Assembly: GCA_020444045.1 (NCBI GenBank) | Contig: JAHLLS010000008.1 | Coordinates: 1-64,000 of the forward strand | Direction: 5' to 3' | DNA from: Deltaproteobacteria bacterium | Lineage (GTDB): Bacteria; Desulfobacterota; Desulfobacteria; Desulfobacterales; UBA5852 | Length of the DNA stretch: 64,000 nucleotides | In this document: positions 52,085-60,381 of the stretch, one piece after another | How the letters are laid out: every line of letters starts with the position of its first letter | Numbering within the stretch: the stretch's first letter is position 1 | Translations under genes and position numbers: made by a program | The notes under the pieces: generated by a model | Told to the model about the DNA's origin: nothing | Database searches by the model: none | What the model saw: the letters and a program-made list of their open reading frames with translations, nothing else

Positions 52085-52918
52085 TTATAACGGGGAGGGA
52101 TTGTCCGCGCCGGGAAATCGTCCATGGCGGGCATAGGTCTCAACGTCTTCGGCCGTCAGCAGGTCTGCAAACCGTTCACCCCGCCGACTGCGCTGCTTGT
52201 AGAGGGTAATACAATCGCGGATCACGCACGATATGTCGTCTTCACTGAAAATGCCCGGCAATTCCATTGCCAGGCGGGGATGGCGGCCGAGTTTGCCGCC
52301 CAACTGGATGCGGTAGCCCTGCTGACCGGTTGCCAGTGTCTCGGTGGGGCAGACCGGGATGCAACGCCCGCAGTTGATACACTGCTCGCGATCGATGACC
52401 GGCCCGCTGTCATCGTCTTCAGTCAGCGCCACGGCCGTTTCGCGACAGGCGTCCACACAGGCCTCGCAGCGGCTGCAGGCTTCCTCCGTCACGCGTGGCA
52501 CACAGGCCCCCAAGATGCCGATATCCTTGATCTGAGGCTGGGAACAGGCATTGGGGCAGTCGGCAATCGAGATGCGAAATTCATGATGAAACCGCAGGGT
52601 GCCCGGCACGGTTTTTTTCAAGAACCCCAGGAGATCTTCTTTTTCCAGAAGCGCCTGGATGCGGGGCAGGAGGGTATTGCTATTGACGGCCCGCCGCGGA
52701 CAGCCGTTGGGACCGAAGCAGGTGTCCAGCTGGTAGCCGCGCACCTCGGATTCCATGTTGTTCAGATAACGCCGCTGGGTGGCCTTGACGTCGGTCAGCG
52801 CAACCATGGGCTTGCCCCGGTCGGCGGCCTCTTTCTCTACCCGGGCGCGCACCCGTTTGCGGACAAAAAAAGGAACCTTTTTGATGGCGCTCTCGGCTTC
52901 CGGTGCCCATTTCATCAT
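52085..52918 (-). CDS. PCP_red / siroheme-type / 4Fe-4S ferredoxin fusion protein
   Basis: A 277-residue iron-sulfur protein with three parts. Residues 1-30 (WAPEAESAIKKVPFFVRKRVR) resemble the small PCP_red domain of protochlorophyllide reductase subunits. Residues about 60-140 match nitrite/sulfite reductase cluster regions, with CFGPNGCP and ADCPNACSQ supplying cysteines. Two ferredoxin motifs follow: CSRCEACVDACRE and CINCGRCIPVCPTE. The family is common in sulfate reducers, and its substrate is not known to me. It begins three bases after the HEAT-repeat gene on the same strand, so the two are a unit. Two adjacent ATG codons make the exact start ambiguous. Confidence 0.75.
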   Translation of the reverse strand: MMKWAPEAESAIKKVPFFVRKRVRARVEKEAADRGKPMVALTDVKATQRRYLNNMESEVRGYQLDTCFGPNGCPRRAVNSNTLLPRIQALLEKEDLLGFLKKTVPGTLRFHHEFRISIADCPNACSQPQIKDIGILGACVPRVTEEACSRCEACVDACRETAVALTEDDDSGPVIDREQCINCGRCIPVCPTETLATGQQGYRIQLGGKLGRHPRLAMELPGIFSEDDISCVIRDCITLYKQRSRRGERFADLLTAEDVETYARHGRFPGADNPSPL

Positions 52919-52921
52919 GCG

Positions 52922-53629
52922 TTATCTCTTATCGAAAGCCGTGTCGCCGCCCGGCAAATTCCCGGCGGCCAGCTCGGCAACCGTGCACTCATGAATAACC
53001 CCCTCGGCATAAAACGGGATCCGGCTCGGGTCTTTCAGACAAGCTCCCCATGCCTCGGGCAGTTCTGCCAGGGCCAGGGGCCGCAGGGCCCAGGCCGCAT
53101 ACCCGCGATGATAGGGATCCGCCGATGCCAGAAATGGAAACAGGCTGCCGGCCGCCGGTTTGACCCTTTCCGGCCGGACATGGGCCAGACGCCCGCACCC
53201 CCACAGAGCACCCCGCTGCAGCACCTCATGCTCCAAATAATTGCCATCCTCCGCCAGGTAGGACAGCAGGATATGCCCGTACTCCCCGGCCATCCCGGCG
53301 TGCCGTGCCGTGATTTCCCCCATGGCTTCGGGGGCTCCCCAGCCGATCCCCCCGGACTCGTCGTTCAGGGACCACATGAGCCGCCGCATCACGACCCGCG
53401 CCGATTCACGTTTTTCATCGGCCAGGCGGGCCACCACGGCCCCGAGCGCACTGACGGATCGCCAGCGCAGCAGGGTGTCCTTGTCGCAAAAAAAAGAAAT
53501 CAGTGGATTGACGACTTTGCGTGCGGGAGGCTCAAGGGCGGCCGACAGAGCGGCGCTAAAATCCTCTGCCAGCAACCGATCACGCAGGTAGCGTTTCAAC
53601 GATCGGTATGTTGTGGGGGGCGTGTCCAT
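52922..53629 (-). CDS. DVU0298-like HEAT-repeat protein
   Basis: A 235-residue helical protein with repeating two-helix units (WRSVSALGAVVARLADE, GAPEAMGEITARHAG, HRGYAAWALRPLAL) typical of HEAT repeats. From memory this resembles the DVU0298 family of sulfate reducers. HEAT proteins act as scaffolds. The coupling to the siroheme/ferredoxin fusion gene suggests it serves that protein. The start is ATG 53629, without a clear ribosome binding site. The C-terminal part (FYAEGVIHECTVAEL) contains a conserved-looking Cys. Confidence 0.7.
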   Translation of the reverse strand: MDTPPTTYRSLKRYLRDRLLAEDFSAALSAALEPPARKVVNPLISFFCDKDTLLRWRSVSALGAVVARLADEKRESARVVMRRLMWSLNDESGGIGWGAPEAMGEITARHAGMAGEYGHILLSYLAEDGNYLEHEVLQRGALWGCGRLAHVRPERVKPAAGSLFPFLASADPYHRGYAAWALRPLALAELPEAWGACLKDPSRIPFYAEGVIHECTVAELAAGNLPGGDTAFDKR

Positions 53630-53668
53630 CAAGGGCGGTCTTTATGATTTAGATTTTCTTCTTTCCCA

Positions 53669-53859
53669 TTGTCTCGCGCCGAGCATCGACGGGGCGGACG
53701 GAAAAAAGCATGCGGACTGTTTATCCGCCTCAGGCGGATTTGAGCCCACCGACGGCGGGGGAGTTTCCGCGTGCTCCGGCAGCAGCGACGAAGCGCAGGA
53801 TTAAGCGGGGCATGGGCGTGTTCTTTTGCTTCGTTTTCTGCCACGTGACAGAAAATGAA
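53669..53859 (+). repeat. Dispersed structured repeat, copy B
   Basis: About 191 bases related to 7353-7514 in the same orientation. Shared blocks are TTGTCTCGCGCCGAGCATCG, GCGGACTGT, AGTTTCCGCGTGCTCCGGC, GAAGCGCAGGA and a 3' hairpin before TGAA. Here the hairpin stem is TTTTCTG with CAGAAAA (53834-53855) around CCACGTGA, so its sequence differs from copy A while pairing is kept. The middle has an extra hairpin TCCGCC-TCA-GGCGGA that copy A lacks. It lies upstream of the HEAT-repeat gene. Confidence 0.7.
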
Positions 53860-53938
53860 GTTATTATCTCGGAGAAATACCTCGGATCGGTCGAACCTCT
53901 CGGGGTCCTCCACCAGAGCTGACGGGTTTAGATCAATC

Positions 53939-54286
53939 CTAAAAAGTGATGATCTCGTAGCCATCGGCCTGAAAACGCGCCATCCCGGGATGCCCGCTCA
54001 TGTCATCCATCAGCGGCAGGGCGCTTTCGGCAACGGCATCCAGCACCCCGAGTTTCTGGGAGCAGGCCTTACAGGCGCCGTCCACCAGCCCCTTGTCACG
54101 GGCCTTTTGCCACAGCGCGTGCAACCAATTTTCCGGAAGGGCCAGCTCCGGCACGAGCTTGGTCGCCTCCCCTTCCATGACGATACGGACATCATCCCCC
54201 CGGGCATGCATGTCCAGCGCATTGAGCAGGACATGCACAAAACACATAGGGGAACCGTTAAACACAAACATGGCAACCTTTTTCAT
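53939..54286 (-). CDS. DsrE-family protein
   Basis: A 115-residue protein with the DsrE/DsrF-like fold (KKVAMFVFNGSPMCFVHVLLNALDM, VRIVMEGEATKL) and a conserved cysteine pair in ACKACSQKLG. Family members act in sulfur relay or as small cytoplasmic sulfur carriers; others have unknown roles. AGGAGG precedes the ATG. It opens the left side of the oxygen-defence island and reads in the same direction. Confidence 0.8.
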   Translation of the reverse strand: MKKVAMFVFNGSPMCFVHVLLNALDMHARGDDVRIVMEGEATKLVPELALPENWLHALWQKARDKGLVDGACKACSQKLGVLDAVAESALPLMDDMSGHPGMARFQADGYEIITF

Positions 54287-54364
54287 CCGTCCTCCTGTGA
54301 TTGTGACGAGCGCTTATCCCAGAAAAAGAGGGTATTCCTGAAAACGGCTTTAAAGAATCTGGTT

Positions 54365-54556
54365 CTATACGTCCTCCCAGATGATGCAATCCTGGGGGCA
54401 ATGCTTGATGGCATCGTCCACCTCGTCTTCAGGATAACAGTCACGCTCTACCGTTGCCACGTACCCGACATCGTTGAGCTCGAATAGCTCCGGGTACATA
54501 TCATAGCAACCAGCGCAGCGCGTACAATCACTGATATCGACCACTGGTTTTTTCAT
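54365..54556 (-). CDS. Small [4Fe-4S] (or [3Fe-4S]) ferredoxin
   Basis: A 63-residue single-cluster ferredoxin of the Desulfovibrio ferredoxin I type. Cysteines appear in CTRCAGCYDMYPELF and in HCPQDCIIWEDV. AAGGAG is well placed before the ATG at 54556; the longer frame from 54589 is not needed. It is an electron carrier that may feed the flavodiiron protein encoded just upstream on the same strand, about 40 bases away. Confidence 0.88.
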   Translation of the reverse strand: MKKPVVDISDCTRCAGCYDMYPELFELNDVGYVATVERDCYPEDEVDDAIKHCPQDCIIWEDV

Positions 54557-54595
54557 CACGGTCTCCTTGATCACGGCCGATGACGCCATGTGACG

Positions 54596-55780
54596 TCAGG
54601 CCTGCATGGCCTCCGCAATCTTTCGGCCGAAATCCTCGCAGGCTTGCAGGGTCTCCTTGTCCGGCACATACTGCACCCGCATTCCCGGTTCGACCATCTC
54701 GAATTTCATCCCCTTGAGTTCTTCGGTAATCTGCTTGACCGCTTCGCCACTCCATCCGTAGGAACCAAAGGCCGCCCCAATTTTATTGTGGGGTTTCAGC
54801 CCTTTCATATAGGTCAGGAAATCACTGACCGTGGGGAACAAATTGTTGTTCAAGGTCGGCGAACCGACAATCACCGCCCGGGCGTCCAGCACTTCGGTCA
54901 TGATGTCACTGCGATGGACATGCCGCAGGTCCATGGGGATCGCGTAGACACCGGCCGCTGCCAGACCGCCCGTGATCGCCTCGGCCATCGCGGCAGTGCT
55001 ATGCCACATGGTGTCGTAAATGACCAACGCCTTGTTCTTCGCCGCCTGTTGGGACCAGCGCACATAGGCATCGATAATTTTGGGGATATCCTTGCGCCAG
55101 ATGATGCCATGGTCCGGGCAGATCATGTTGAACTCAAGCCCCATCTCCGATATTTTTTCAAGCAGCTTCAAAGTTTTGGCGGCATACAGCAGAAGGATAT
55201 TGGCATAATATTTCTTGGCATGCGGCATGATTTTATCGCCGATTTCATCGTCGAAATTCTCGGGCCCCGCATAGTGCTGACCGAAGGCATCACTGGAAAA
55301 GAGAATCTTGTCTTCTTTGACATAGGTGAACATGCTGTCGGGCCAGTGCAGCATACGTGTCTCGAGAAACGTCAAGGTACGGCTGCCGAGACTGAGTTCT
55401 TCGCCGTTCTTGACCGGCTGATAGTTCCAGTTCGGGAAGAAATGCTGCTTCAAGTTCCGGGCGCCCATCTGGGAGCAATATAACGGCTTGTCCTCGCCAA
55501 TCCGGTGCATGACCCGGGGGAGCCCGCCCGAATGATCCATCTCCGTGTGGTTGCTGACCACCAGATCGATCTTTTTGGGATCGATAATACGGGCGATATT
55601 GTCCAGCATCTGGTCCGCGAATTCTTTTTTGACCGTATCGATCAGGGCCACCTTCTCATCCACGATCAGAAACGCATTGTAGGTCGTTCCCTGGTAGGTG
55701 CTGTAGCCATGAAAGTCCCGGATGTTCCAGTCTTTCACTCCGACATCGTAAATACCTTTGGCAATTTCAATCGGCTGCAT
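54596..55780 (-). CDS. FprA-type flavodiiron protein (rubredoxin:oxygen oxidoreductase)
   Basis: A 394-residue A-type flavodiiron protein that reduces O2 to water, or NO to N2O. The N-terminal metallo-beta-lactamase domain holds the diiron ligands: NHTEMDHSGG (His, Glu, Asp, His), LHWPDSM (His), SSDAFGQH (Asp) and CPDHGIIW (His). The C-terminal flavodoxin domain (ALVIYDTMWHSTAAMAEAI, GSPTLNNNLFPTVSDFLTYM, GSYGWSGEAVKQI) binds FMN. GAGGAGAACC precedes the ATG. The neighbouring rubredoxin gene 175 bases upstream on the same strand is the expected electron donor, as in Desulfovibrio ROO. Confidence 0.93.
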   Translation of the reverse strand: MQPIEIAKGIYDVGVKDWNIRDFHGYSTYQGTTYNAFLIVDEKVALIDTVKKEFADQMLDNIARIIDPKKIDLVVSNHTEMDHSGGLPRVMHRIGEDKPLYCSQMGARNLKQHFFPNWNYQPVKNGEELSLGSRTLTFLETRMLHWPDSMFTYVKEDKILFSSDAFGQHYAGPENFDDEIGDKIMPHAKKYYANILLLYAAKTLKLLEKISEMGLEFNMICPDHGIIWRKDIPKIIDAYVRWSQQAAKNKALVIYDTMWHSTAAMAEAITGGLAAAGVYAIPMDLRHVHRSDIMTEVLDARAVIVGSPTLNNNLFPTVSDFLTYMKGLKPHNKIGAAFGSYGWSGEAVKQITEELKGMKFEMVEPGMRVQYVPDKETLQACEDFGRKIAEAMQA

Positions 55781-55896
55781 GGTTCTCCTCTGAGTGTTCG
55801 TCGTTGATTCAGGATACCGATAGGTTGCCCCGCTGGGGGAGCGCCCATCGGGCACGGGTGACCAAGGGAAAAGATAAGGCGATCTCCGCTAAAATC

Positions 55897-55928
55897 AATG
55901 CCCCTATGGCAGCCGCCATAAGGGCATT
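55897..55928 (-). terminator. Probable terminator after the rubredoxin gene
   Basis: AATGCCCCTATGGC and GCCATAAGGGCATT pair over 13 of 14 bases around AGCC. Reading the minus strand, GATTTTAG follows, giving a short T-run. It would end transcripts from the rubredoxin gene and separate them from the flavodiiron gene. Confidence 0.6.
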
Positions 55929-55955
55929 GTCAAAATTTTCCCGACACCGAAAACG

Positions 55956-56117
55956 CTAGTCTTCTTTTTCGAAGTCGTCCTTGCCGGCACCGCAGATGGG
56001 GCAGACCCAGTCTTCGGGAACATCCGCCCACGCCGTTCCGGGGGCCACATCGTTGTCCGGATCACCCTGCGCCGGATCGTAAACGTAACCACAGATCGTG
56101 CACACATACTTGTCCAT
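55956..56117 (-). CDS. rub: Rubredoxin
   Basis: A 53-residue rubredoxin. The iron site is formed by [10 protein letters not shown] near the N-terminus and [11 protein letters not shown] near the C-terminus, with [14 protein letters not shown] between, the classic pattern. AAAGGAGG lies before the ATG. It transfers single electrons and most likely serves the flavodiiron protein and rubrerythrin encoded nearby. The gene is too short to show up among longer open frames but is unmistakable. Confidence 0.95.
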   Translation of the reverse strand: MDKYVCTICGYVYDPAQGDPDNDVAPGTAWADVPEDWVCPICGAGKDDFEKED

Positions 56118-56180
56118 TGACTGTTTCCTCCTTTGTATTCAGTTGTCATTATCGTAACACAAAAAAACTTGCGGCGGCAA

Positions 56181-57143
56181 TCAGCGCACCAGGGCCGCGA
56201 CCTGTTCATCGAGCCAGTCACACAGTTGCCCGGCCGCTTCGATACTGTCCGGCGCCGTATCGGGTAATGTCCACCGGAAGGTTTCACCGGCAACCGTTGA
56301 CGGTAAATCCGCTACCGGACCCAGCGCCACCACCACATCCGGACGCCACTGGGCCACCGCGCGCTCGACCGGTATGGGCACTTCGTATTCGATGTCCCAG
56401 CCTTTGGCGGCCATGGCCTTCTTGGCGTTTACGTCGACCCCCGCAGCCGGTTCATAACCGGCGACACGCACGTCAAAACGATCGGCGGCTTTGGCCCGCA
56501 CGAGCCCCCCGGCGATCTGACTGGCACACGCACCGGTTGGCCCCACGATCAAAAGCCGTTTGCGTTCCACCAGGGGGCTCATGAGACCCGCCACGGCGCG
56601 CTGCACATCATCCACCACCGTGGCATGGCGCGCCATGTCCTTGGGCCCCTCGATCCCACGGTAGGTTAGATGGCCGGCATATTCGGCATCGATGGCATCA
56701 TAAAAATACTGCATGGTCAAATGGATGGCATCGAAAAGGGTATTCCCCCGCGTGGCCGCCACGGACAACAGGAACCCCTTCTTGGCCCTAAGACGGGGAT
56801 CACGCCACCGCAGGCGGTATTTCCGCGCCCAGAAGGTTTGACAGCGATCGATGAGACCCTTCAACTGGGCACTTATGTTGTAGAAAAACACCGGCGTGGC
56901 CGCCACGACCACATCCGCCCGGCGGATCAGGCCATATATCTCGCTGAGCATGTCGTCCTCGATGGGACAATACCCTTTTTTTTCACATACCGTATATTCC
57001 TTGCAAGGCAGGATATGGCGTTGATCCACTTCAATCAACCGGGTCTCGGCCCCAAAAGACGCCGTTGCATCCAGAAAGGTCTCCAATAGAAAACGGCTGT
57101 TTCCCTTTCGGCGTGGACTTCCCTGCAATCCGACGACCAGCAT
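56181..57143 (-). CDS. FMN reductase-like flavoprotein fused to an inactive ArsC/LMW-PTP-like domain
   Basis: A 320-residue two-domain protein. Residues 1-190 are an NADPH-dependent FMN-reductase/iron-sulfur-flavoprotein fold (VVGLQGSPRRKGNSRFLL, LPCKEYTVCEKKGYCPIEDDM, ATPVFFYNISAQLKGLIDR). Residues about 195-320 resemble thioredoxin-type arsenate reductase/low-molecular-weight phosphatase (RLLIVGPTGACASQIAGGLV, GYEPAAGVDVNAKKAMAAKGWDI, DVVVALGP, FRWTLPDTAPDS). The catalytic loop normally reads C-T-G-N-x-C-R-S. Here the first Cys is Gly201 and the Arg is Ala207, so the second domain cannot work as a phosphatase or reductase. It may bind a ligand. It starts the left part of the oxygen-defence genes. 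Confidence 0.8.
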   Translation of the reverse strand: MLVVGLQGSPRRKGNSRFLLETFLDATASFGAETRLIEVDQRHILPCKEYTVCEKKGYCPIEDDMLSEIYGLIRRADVVVAATPVFFYNISAQLKGLIDRCQTFWARKYRLRWRDPRLRAKKGFLLSVAATRGNTLFDAIHLTMQYFYDAIDAEYAGHLTYRGIEGPKDMARHATVVDDVQRAVAGLMSPLVERKRLLIVGPTGACASQIAGGLVRAKAADRFDVRVAGYEPAAGVDVNAKKAMAAKGWDIEYEVPIPVERAVAQWRPDVVVALGPVADLPSTVAGETFRWTLPDTAPDSIEAAGQLCDWLDEQVAALVR

Positions 57144-57183
57144 GTTGCGTTTCTCCTTGGCGGCGTATGAGATGACAGCGCGG

Positions 57184-57540
57184 TCAGCCTTTGGCGTGAC
57201 AGCTCTTACACGTGGTGGGCCCGGTCTTTTGGCCCTCCTTTTTCATTTGTTTGTGGCATTTGGTGCATTGCTTGTTCATCACCTGTTTTTTCTTCAACTC
57301 GCCACTGGCTTTAAGGGCATCGATGGCACCGGCCTCTTGCGGAAACAGCTCGTGGCAGACGCTGCAATCGGCCAGCACCTTCTGATGTGCCAGATGAGGA
57401 AAGGGCACCGGGCCACTCTTGCCGCCATCGAGCGACATCTGCGGCGCCCCTTTGTTGTCGGTCTGAATGGTGTAAGCACCGGCCAGCGACACTACGCTGA
57501 TCGCCATCAATGTCAACACTGCTATCTTCACAACTTTCAT
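57184..57540 (-). CDS. Periplasmic triheme class III-type cytochrome c (c7-like)
   Basis: A 118-residue protein with a Sec signal (VVKIAVLTLMAISVVSLAGAYT). Three haem-binding motifs are present, CSVCH, CTKCH and CKSCH, with extra histidines (FPHLAHQ, CHELF, KCHKQM) for bis-His ligation, and a lysine-rich surface as in cytochromes c3/c7. It is a periplasmic electron carrier. GGGGAGG precedes the ATG. It lies 33 bases downstream of the cytochrome bd subunit II gene on the same strand and may donate electrons to, or take them from, membrane complexes. Confidence 0.9.
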   Translation of the reverse strand: MKVVKIAVLTLMAISVVSLAGAYTIQTDNKGAPQMSLDGGKSGPVPFPHLAHQKVLADCSVCHELFPQEAGAIDALKASGELKKKQVMNKQCTKCHKQMKKEGQKTGPTTCKSCHAKG

Positions 57541-57573
57541 GGGACCTCCCCGGCAATCATCGCCCTGCCGTTT

Positions 57574-58602
57574 CTAATACGTTTCGTCATGCGCCAGATC
57601 GGCCGGCGCAACCTTGTGTTTGAACAAATTGTAGGACCAGGTCTGATAGGCGATCACGATCGGCACAAAAATAATCACCACCACCAGCATGATCTGCAGG
57701 GTCAACGGACTGGAACTGGCATTGCGGGCGGTCAGATTGAAAGCGGGATCCAGGCTGGAGGGAAACAGATTGGGAAACAGCCCGATCACACCATAAAAGA
57801 TGGCCCCCACAATAGTCAGCGAAGATGCAAACCAGGCCTTGAACCAGGCCTGACGGGCAATGAAAACCCGCACGGTCAGAAGGGCCAGTACCGTCACGGC
57901 GATCACCGCAAACAGCACCGGATGGGCCAGGTAATTGGCATACAGGGTGGTCTGGAACCAGCTGGCGACCAAAAAGGTGACGGCCGCCACCACTAGGATC
58001 GGCCAGACCATAGCGGCAAAACGGGTCGCCCGGGCCTGAAGCGCACCGTCGGTCTTGATCCCCAGCCACAGGGCACCGTGTTCCAGGAACAGCAGGACAA
58101 AAAGAACGCCCCCCAGCAGACCGTAAGGATTCAACAAGGTTAAAAGGGTGCCATGATAAATGCCGTCGCCGTCAAAAGGAATCCCCTGGAAGATATTGGC
58201 AAAGGCCACCCCGAAAAGCAGGGCCGGTCCCAGGCTGCCGATGAAAATGCAGGCATCCCATAACCGTTTCCAGCGCGGGTCTTCGACCTTGTTGCGGAAC
58301 TCAAAGGAAACGCCCCGCAGAATCAGCGCAAACAGTATCAACATCAGGGCCGAATACAGCGTGGAAAACATCACCGAATAGACCAGCGGAAATGCGGCAA
58401 AAGTCACCCCACCGGCCGATATGAGCCAGACTTCATTGCCATCCCACAGGGGACCGATGGCCGCGATCATGGTCTGCTTTTCTTCATCCGTCTTGCCCAG
58501 AAAAGGAAGCAGGGTGCCCACACCGAAATCGAATCCATCCGTCATGAAAAAGACCGCCCAGAGCAACCCCCAGAGAAAAAACCAAATTGCCTGTAAATCC
58601 AT
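57574..58602 (-). CDS. cydB: Cytochrome bd quinol oxidase subunit II
   Basis: A 342-residue membrane protein with about eight or nine helices. It matches CydB: FFMTDGFDFGVGTLLPFLG near the N-terminus, IGPLWDGNEVWLISAGGVTFAAFP, and LRGVSFEFR. With subunit I it reduces O2 to water at high affinity using quinol. In anaerobes this protects against oxygen traces. GAGGGGG stands ahead of the ATG. It lies 66 bases behind cydA, in the same operon. Confidence 0.95.
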   Translation of the reverse strand: MDLQAIWFFLWGLLWAVFFMTDGFDFGVGTLLPFLGKTDEEKQTMIAAIGPLWDGNEVWLISAGGVTFAAFPLVYSVMFSTLYSALMLILFALILRGVSFEFRNKVEDPRWKRLWDACIFIGSLGPALLFGVAFANIFQGIPFDGDGIYHGTLLTLLNPYGLLGGVLFVLLFLEHGALWLGIKTDGALQARATRFAAMVWPILVVAAVTFLVASWFQTTLYANYLAHPVLFAVIAVTVLALLTVRVFIARQAWFKAWFASSLTIVGAIFYGVIGLFPNLFPSSLDPAFNLTARNASSSPLTLQIMLVVVIIFVPIVIAYQTWSYNLFKHKVAPADLAHDETY

Positions 58603-58668
58603 GATGCCCCCTCGAACTATCTAAAATTTAGATCGGAAATATTGTCGTTTTCACCGCTATCGCCGCCT

Positions 58669-59982
58669 TCAAGCGGGTTGTGCTGCGGCCGGTCCCTGTT
58701 TGGCGTGTTTGTATATCAGGTAATAGCCGGCAAACCCCAGCAGGCTGTAGACCAGCGTAAAGCCAACCAGCGTCGTGATGACCTGACTGGCGGCAATCGG
58801 CGAGGCCGCATCCGAAGTCCGCATCATGCCCCACACAATCCAGGGTTGCCGTCCCAGCTCGGTGACGATCCATCCCAGCTGGATGGCCAGATAGGGCAAG
58901 GGGATGGAAAACAGCATGGCTTTTAGCAACAGCGGGCTCTCCAGCAGCTTATTGCGTCGCAGCATGCCGTAGAGGGTGATCAGGATAAAATAGGTCCCCA
59001 GAGCCACCATGCCGCGAAAAGCCAGAAAAACCGGCAACACCGGCGGGCGTTCATCCCGGGGGAAATCATTGAGGCCCTTCACTTCGGCATTGAAATCACC
59101 GTAGCCGAGGAAGCTCAGCACCCCCGGTATCGGCAGCAGCTCAACGGCATTCCGGCCGTTTTCTTCATCCGGGACCGCAAGGAGGTAAATCGGCGCCTGG
59201 CGAGTTGTTTCCCAGAGGGATTCCATGGCCGCCAGCTTGACGGGCTGTTTTTCGGTGACGTCCTTGGCATGAAAATCACCCTCCACCGCCACCACTAGGG
59301 AACCGACCAGGCCGCAGACCAGACCGATGCGGAAAGAACGGGAGAAGAAGTCGATATGCTGCTTTTTCAGCAGATGGTAGGCGCTGATGCCCATGATCAG
59401 AAAGCCGGCCAGTAGTATAGCGCTGCTGAGAACATGGATGATTTGCAGCATGGCAAATTTCTGGGTGATAACGGCAAAGAAATCCGTCAGCTCGGCACGG
59501 CCGTTGCGAATGGTATAGCCCACCGGGTGTTGCATCCAGGAATTGGCAATAAGGATCCAGACAGCGGAGAGATTGGAGCCGATCGCGATCAGCCAGGCAA
59601 CACTGGCATGGGCTTTTTTGGAAAGCTTCTGCCAACCGAAAATCCATACCCCGATAAAGGTGGATTCCAGGAAGAAGGCGGCCGTGGCTTCGATGGCCAG
59701 CAGCGAGCCGAAAATATCGCCGACATAGGCCGAATACCCCGACCAGTTGGTGCCAAACTGGAATTCAAGGGTGATGCCGGTTACGACACCTACGGCAAAA
59801 TTGATAAGAAAAATCTTGCCCCAGAACTTGGTCATGGCAAGATAGGTTTCGTCGCCGGTGCGGACATACCGGGTTTCCATATAGGCGACGATCCAGCTCA
59901 GACCGAGTGTCAGCGGGACGAAAAGAAAATGAAAGGCCGATGTTGCATAAAACTGCAGACGCGAAAGCATGACCACATCCAT
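58669..59982 (-). CDS. cydA: Cytochrome bd quinol oxidase subunit I
   Basis: A 437-residue membrane protein with about nine helices. Haem-ligand positions are visible: the N-terminal His in SAFHFLFVPLTLG, His in QIIHVLSSAILLAGF, and the Met of VWGMMRTSDA. The quinol-binding Q-loop is short, so this is the short-Q-loop type rather than the E. coli type of about 520 residues. GGAGGAG is well placed before the ATG chosen; an upstream frame start at 59997 is not used. It is the first gene of cydAB. Confidence 0.95.
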   Translation of the reverse strand: MDVVMLSRLQFYATSAFHFLFVPLTLGLSWIVAYMETRYVRTGDETYLAMTKFWGKIFLINFAVGVVTGITLEFQFGTNWSGYSAYVGDIFGSLLAIEATAAFFLESTFIGVWIFGWQKLSKKAHASVAWLIAIGSNLSAVWILIANSWMQHPVGYTIRNGRAELTDFFAVITQKFAMLQIIHVLSSAILLAGFLIMGISAYHLLKKQHIDFFSRSFRIGLVCGLVGSLVVAVEGDFHAKDVTEKQPVKLAAMESLWETTRQAPIYLLAVPDEENGRNAVELLPIPGVLSFLGYGDFNAEVKGLNDFPRDERPPVLPVFLAFRGMVALGTYFILITLYGMLRRNKLLESPLLLKAMLFSIPLPYLAIQLGWIVTELGRQPWIVWGMMRTSDAASPIAASQVITTLVGFTLVYSLLGFAGYYLIYKHAKQGPAAAQPA

Positions 59983-60114
59983 TGACAACTCCTCCACAAA
60001 TCAGGGGCAACAGATCCCCTGCACCGGATGCGGGCTTCGTCCGGCCATCCGGTTGATCGATGATAATTCGGTATTTCGCCAGAAGCCTTATGCTGCGCGG
60101 CGGCGTCTATCGGC

Positions 60115-60318
60115 TCAACGGGGCGCGGTGCTTTTGGCTTCCCCGGTCAGTTCACACTGGGTGAAATCCATCTTTTTGCCACACCCTTTGCACATGTGGG
60201 GGCGATCGAATTCATCGGAAAAAATCTCGGCTTCCGCGCCGCACTCGGAACATTTGCAGGTAAAGGATTTCAGGTTGCGAAAGTTCTCGTAACCGGGGCA
60301 ATGTTGGGGTGTCGACAT
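60115..60318 (-). CDS. Small zinc-ribbon protein
   Basis: A 67-residue protein with two CxxC pairs (CKCSECGAEAEIF and CKGCGKKMD) making a rubredoxin-like or zinc-ribbon site, plus an early Cys in QHCPGYENF. No enzyme motif is seen. AAGGAGGAG stands before the ATG. Its place within the oxygen-defence genes suggests metal or redox sensing, or a small electron carrier, but the function is not known to me. Confidence 0.75.
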   Translation of the reverse strand: MSTPQHCPGYENFRNLKSFTCKCSECGAEAEIFSDEFDRPHMCKGCGKKMDFTQCELTGEAKSTAPR

Positions 60319-60381
60319 GAGCTCCTCCTTGGTCATGATGTCTGCCGGCTGTGGGGCGGTCGCCCCCCCGGCGAAAAAGGT

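Noticed and set aside
52124..53647. 507-codon plus-strand frame over the siroheme/ferredoxin and HEAT genes
   Set aside because: It spans two well-supported minus-strand genes and their junction and has no recognisable domain.
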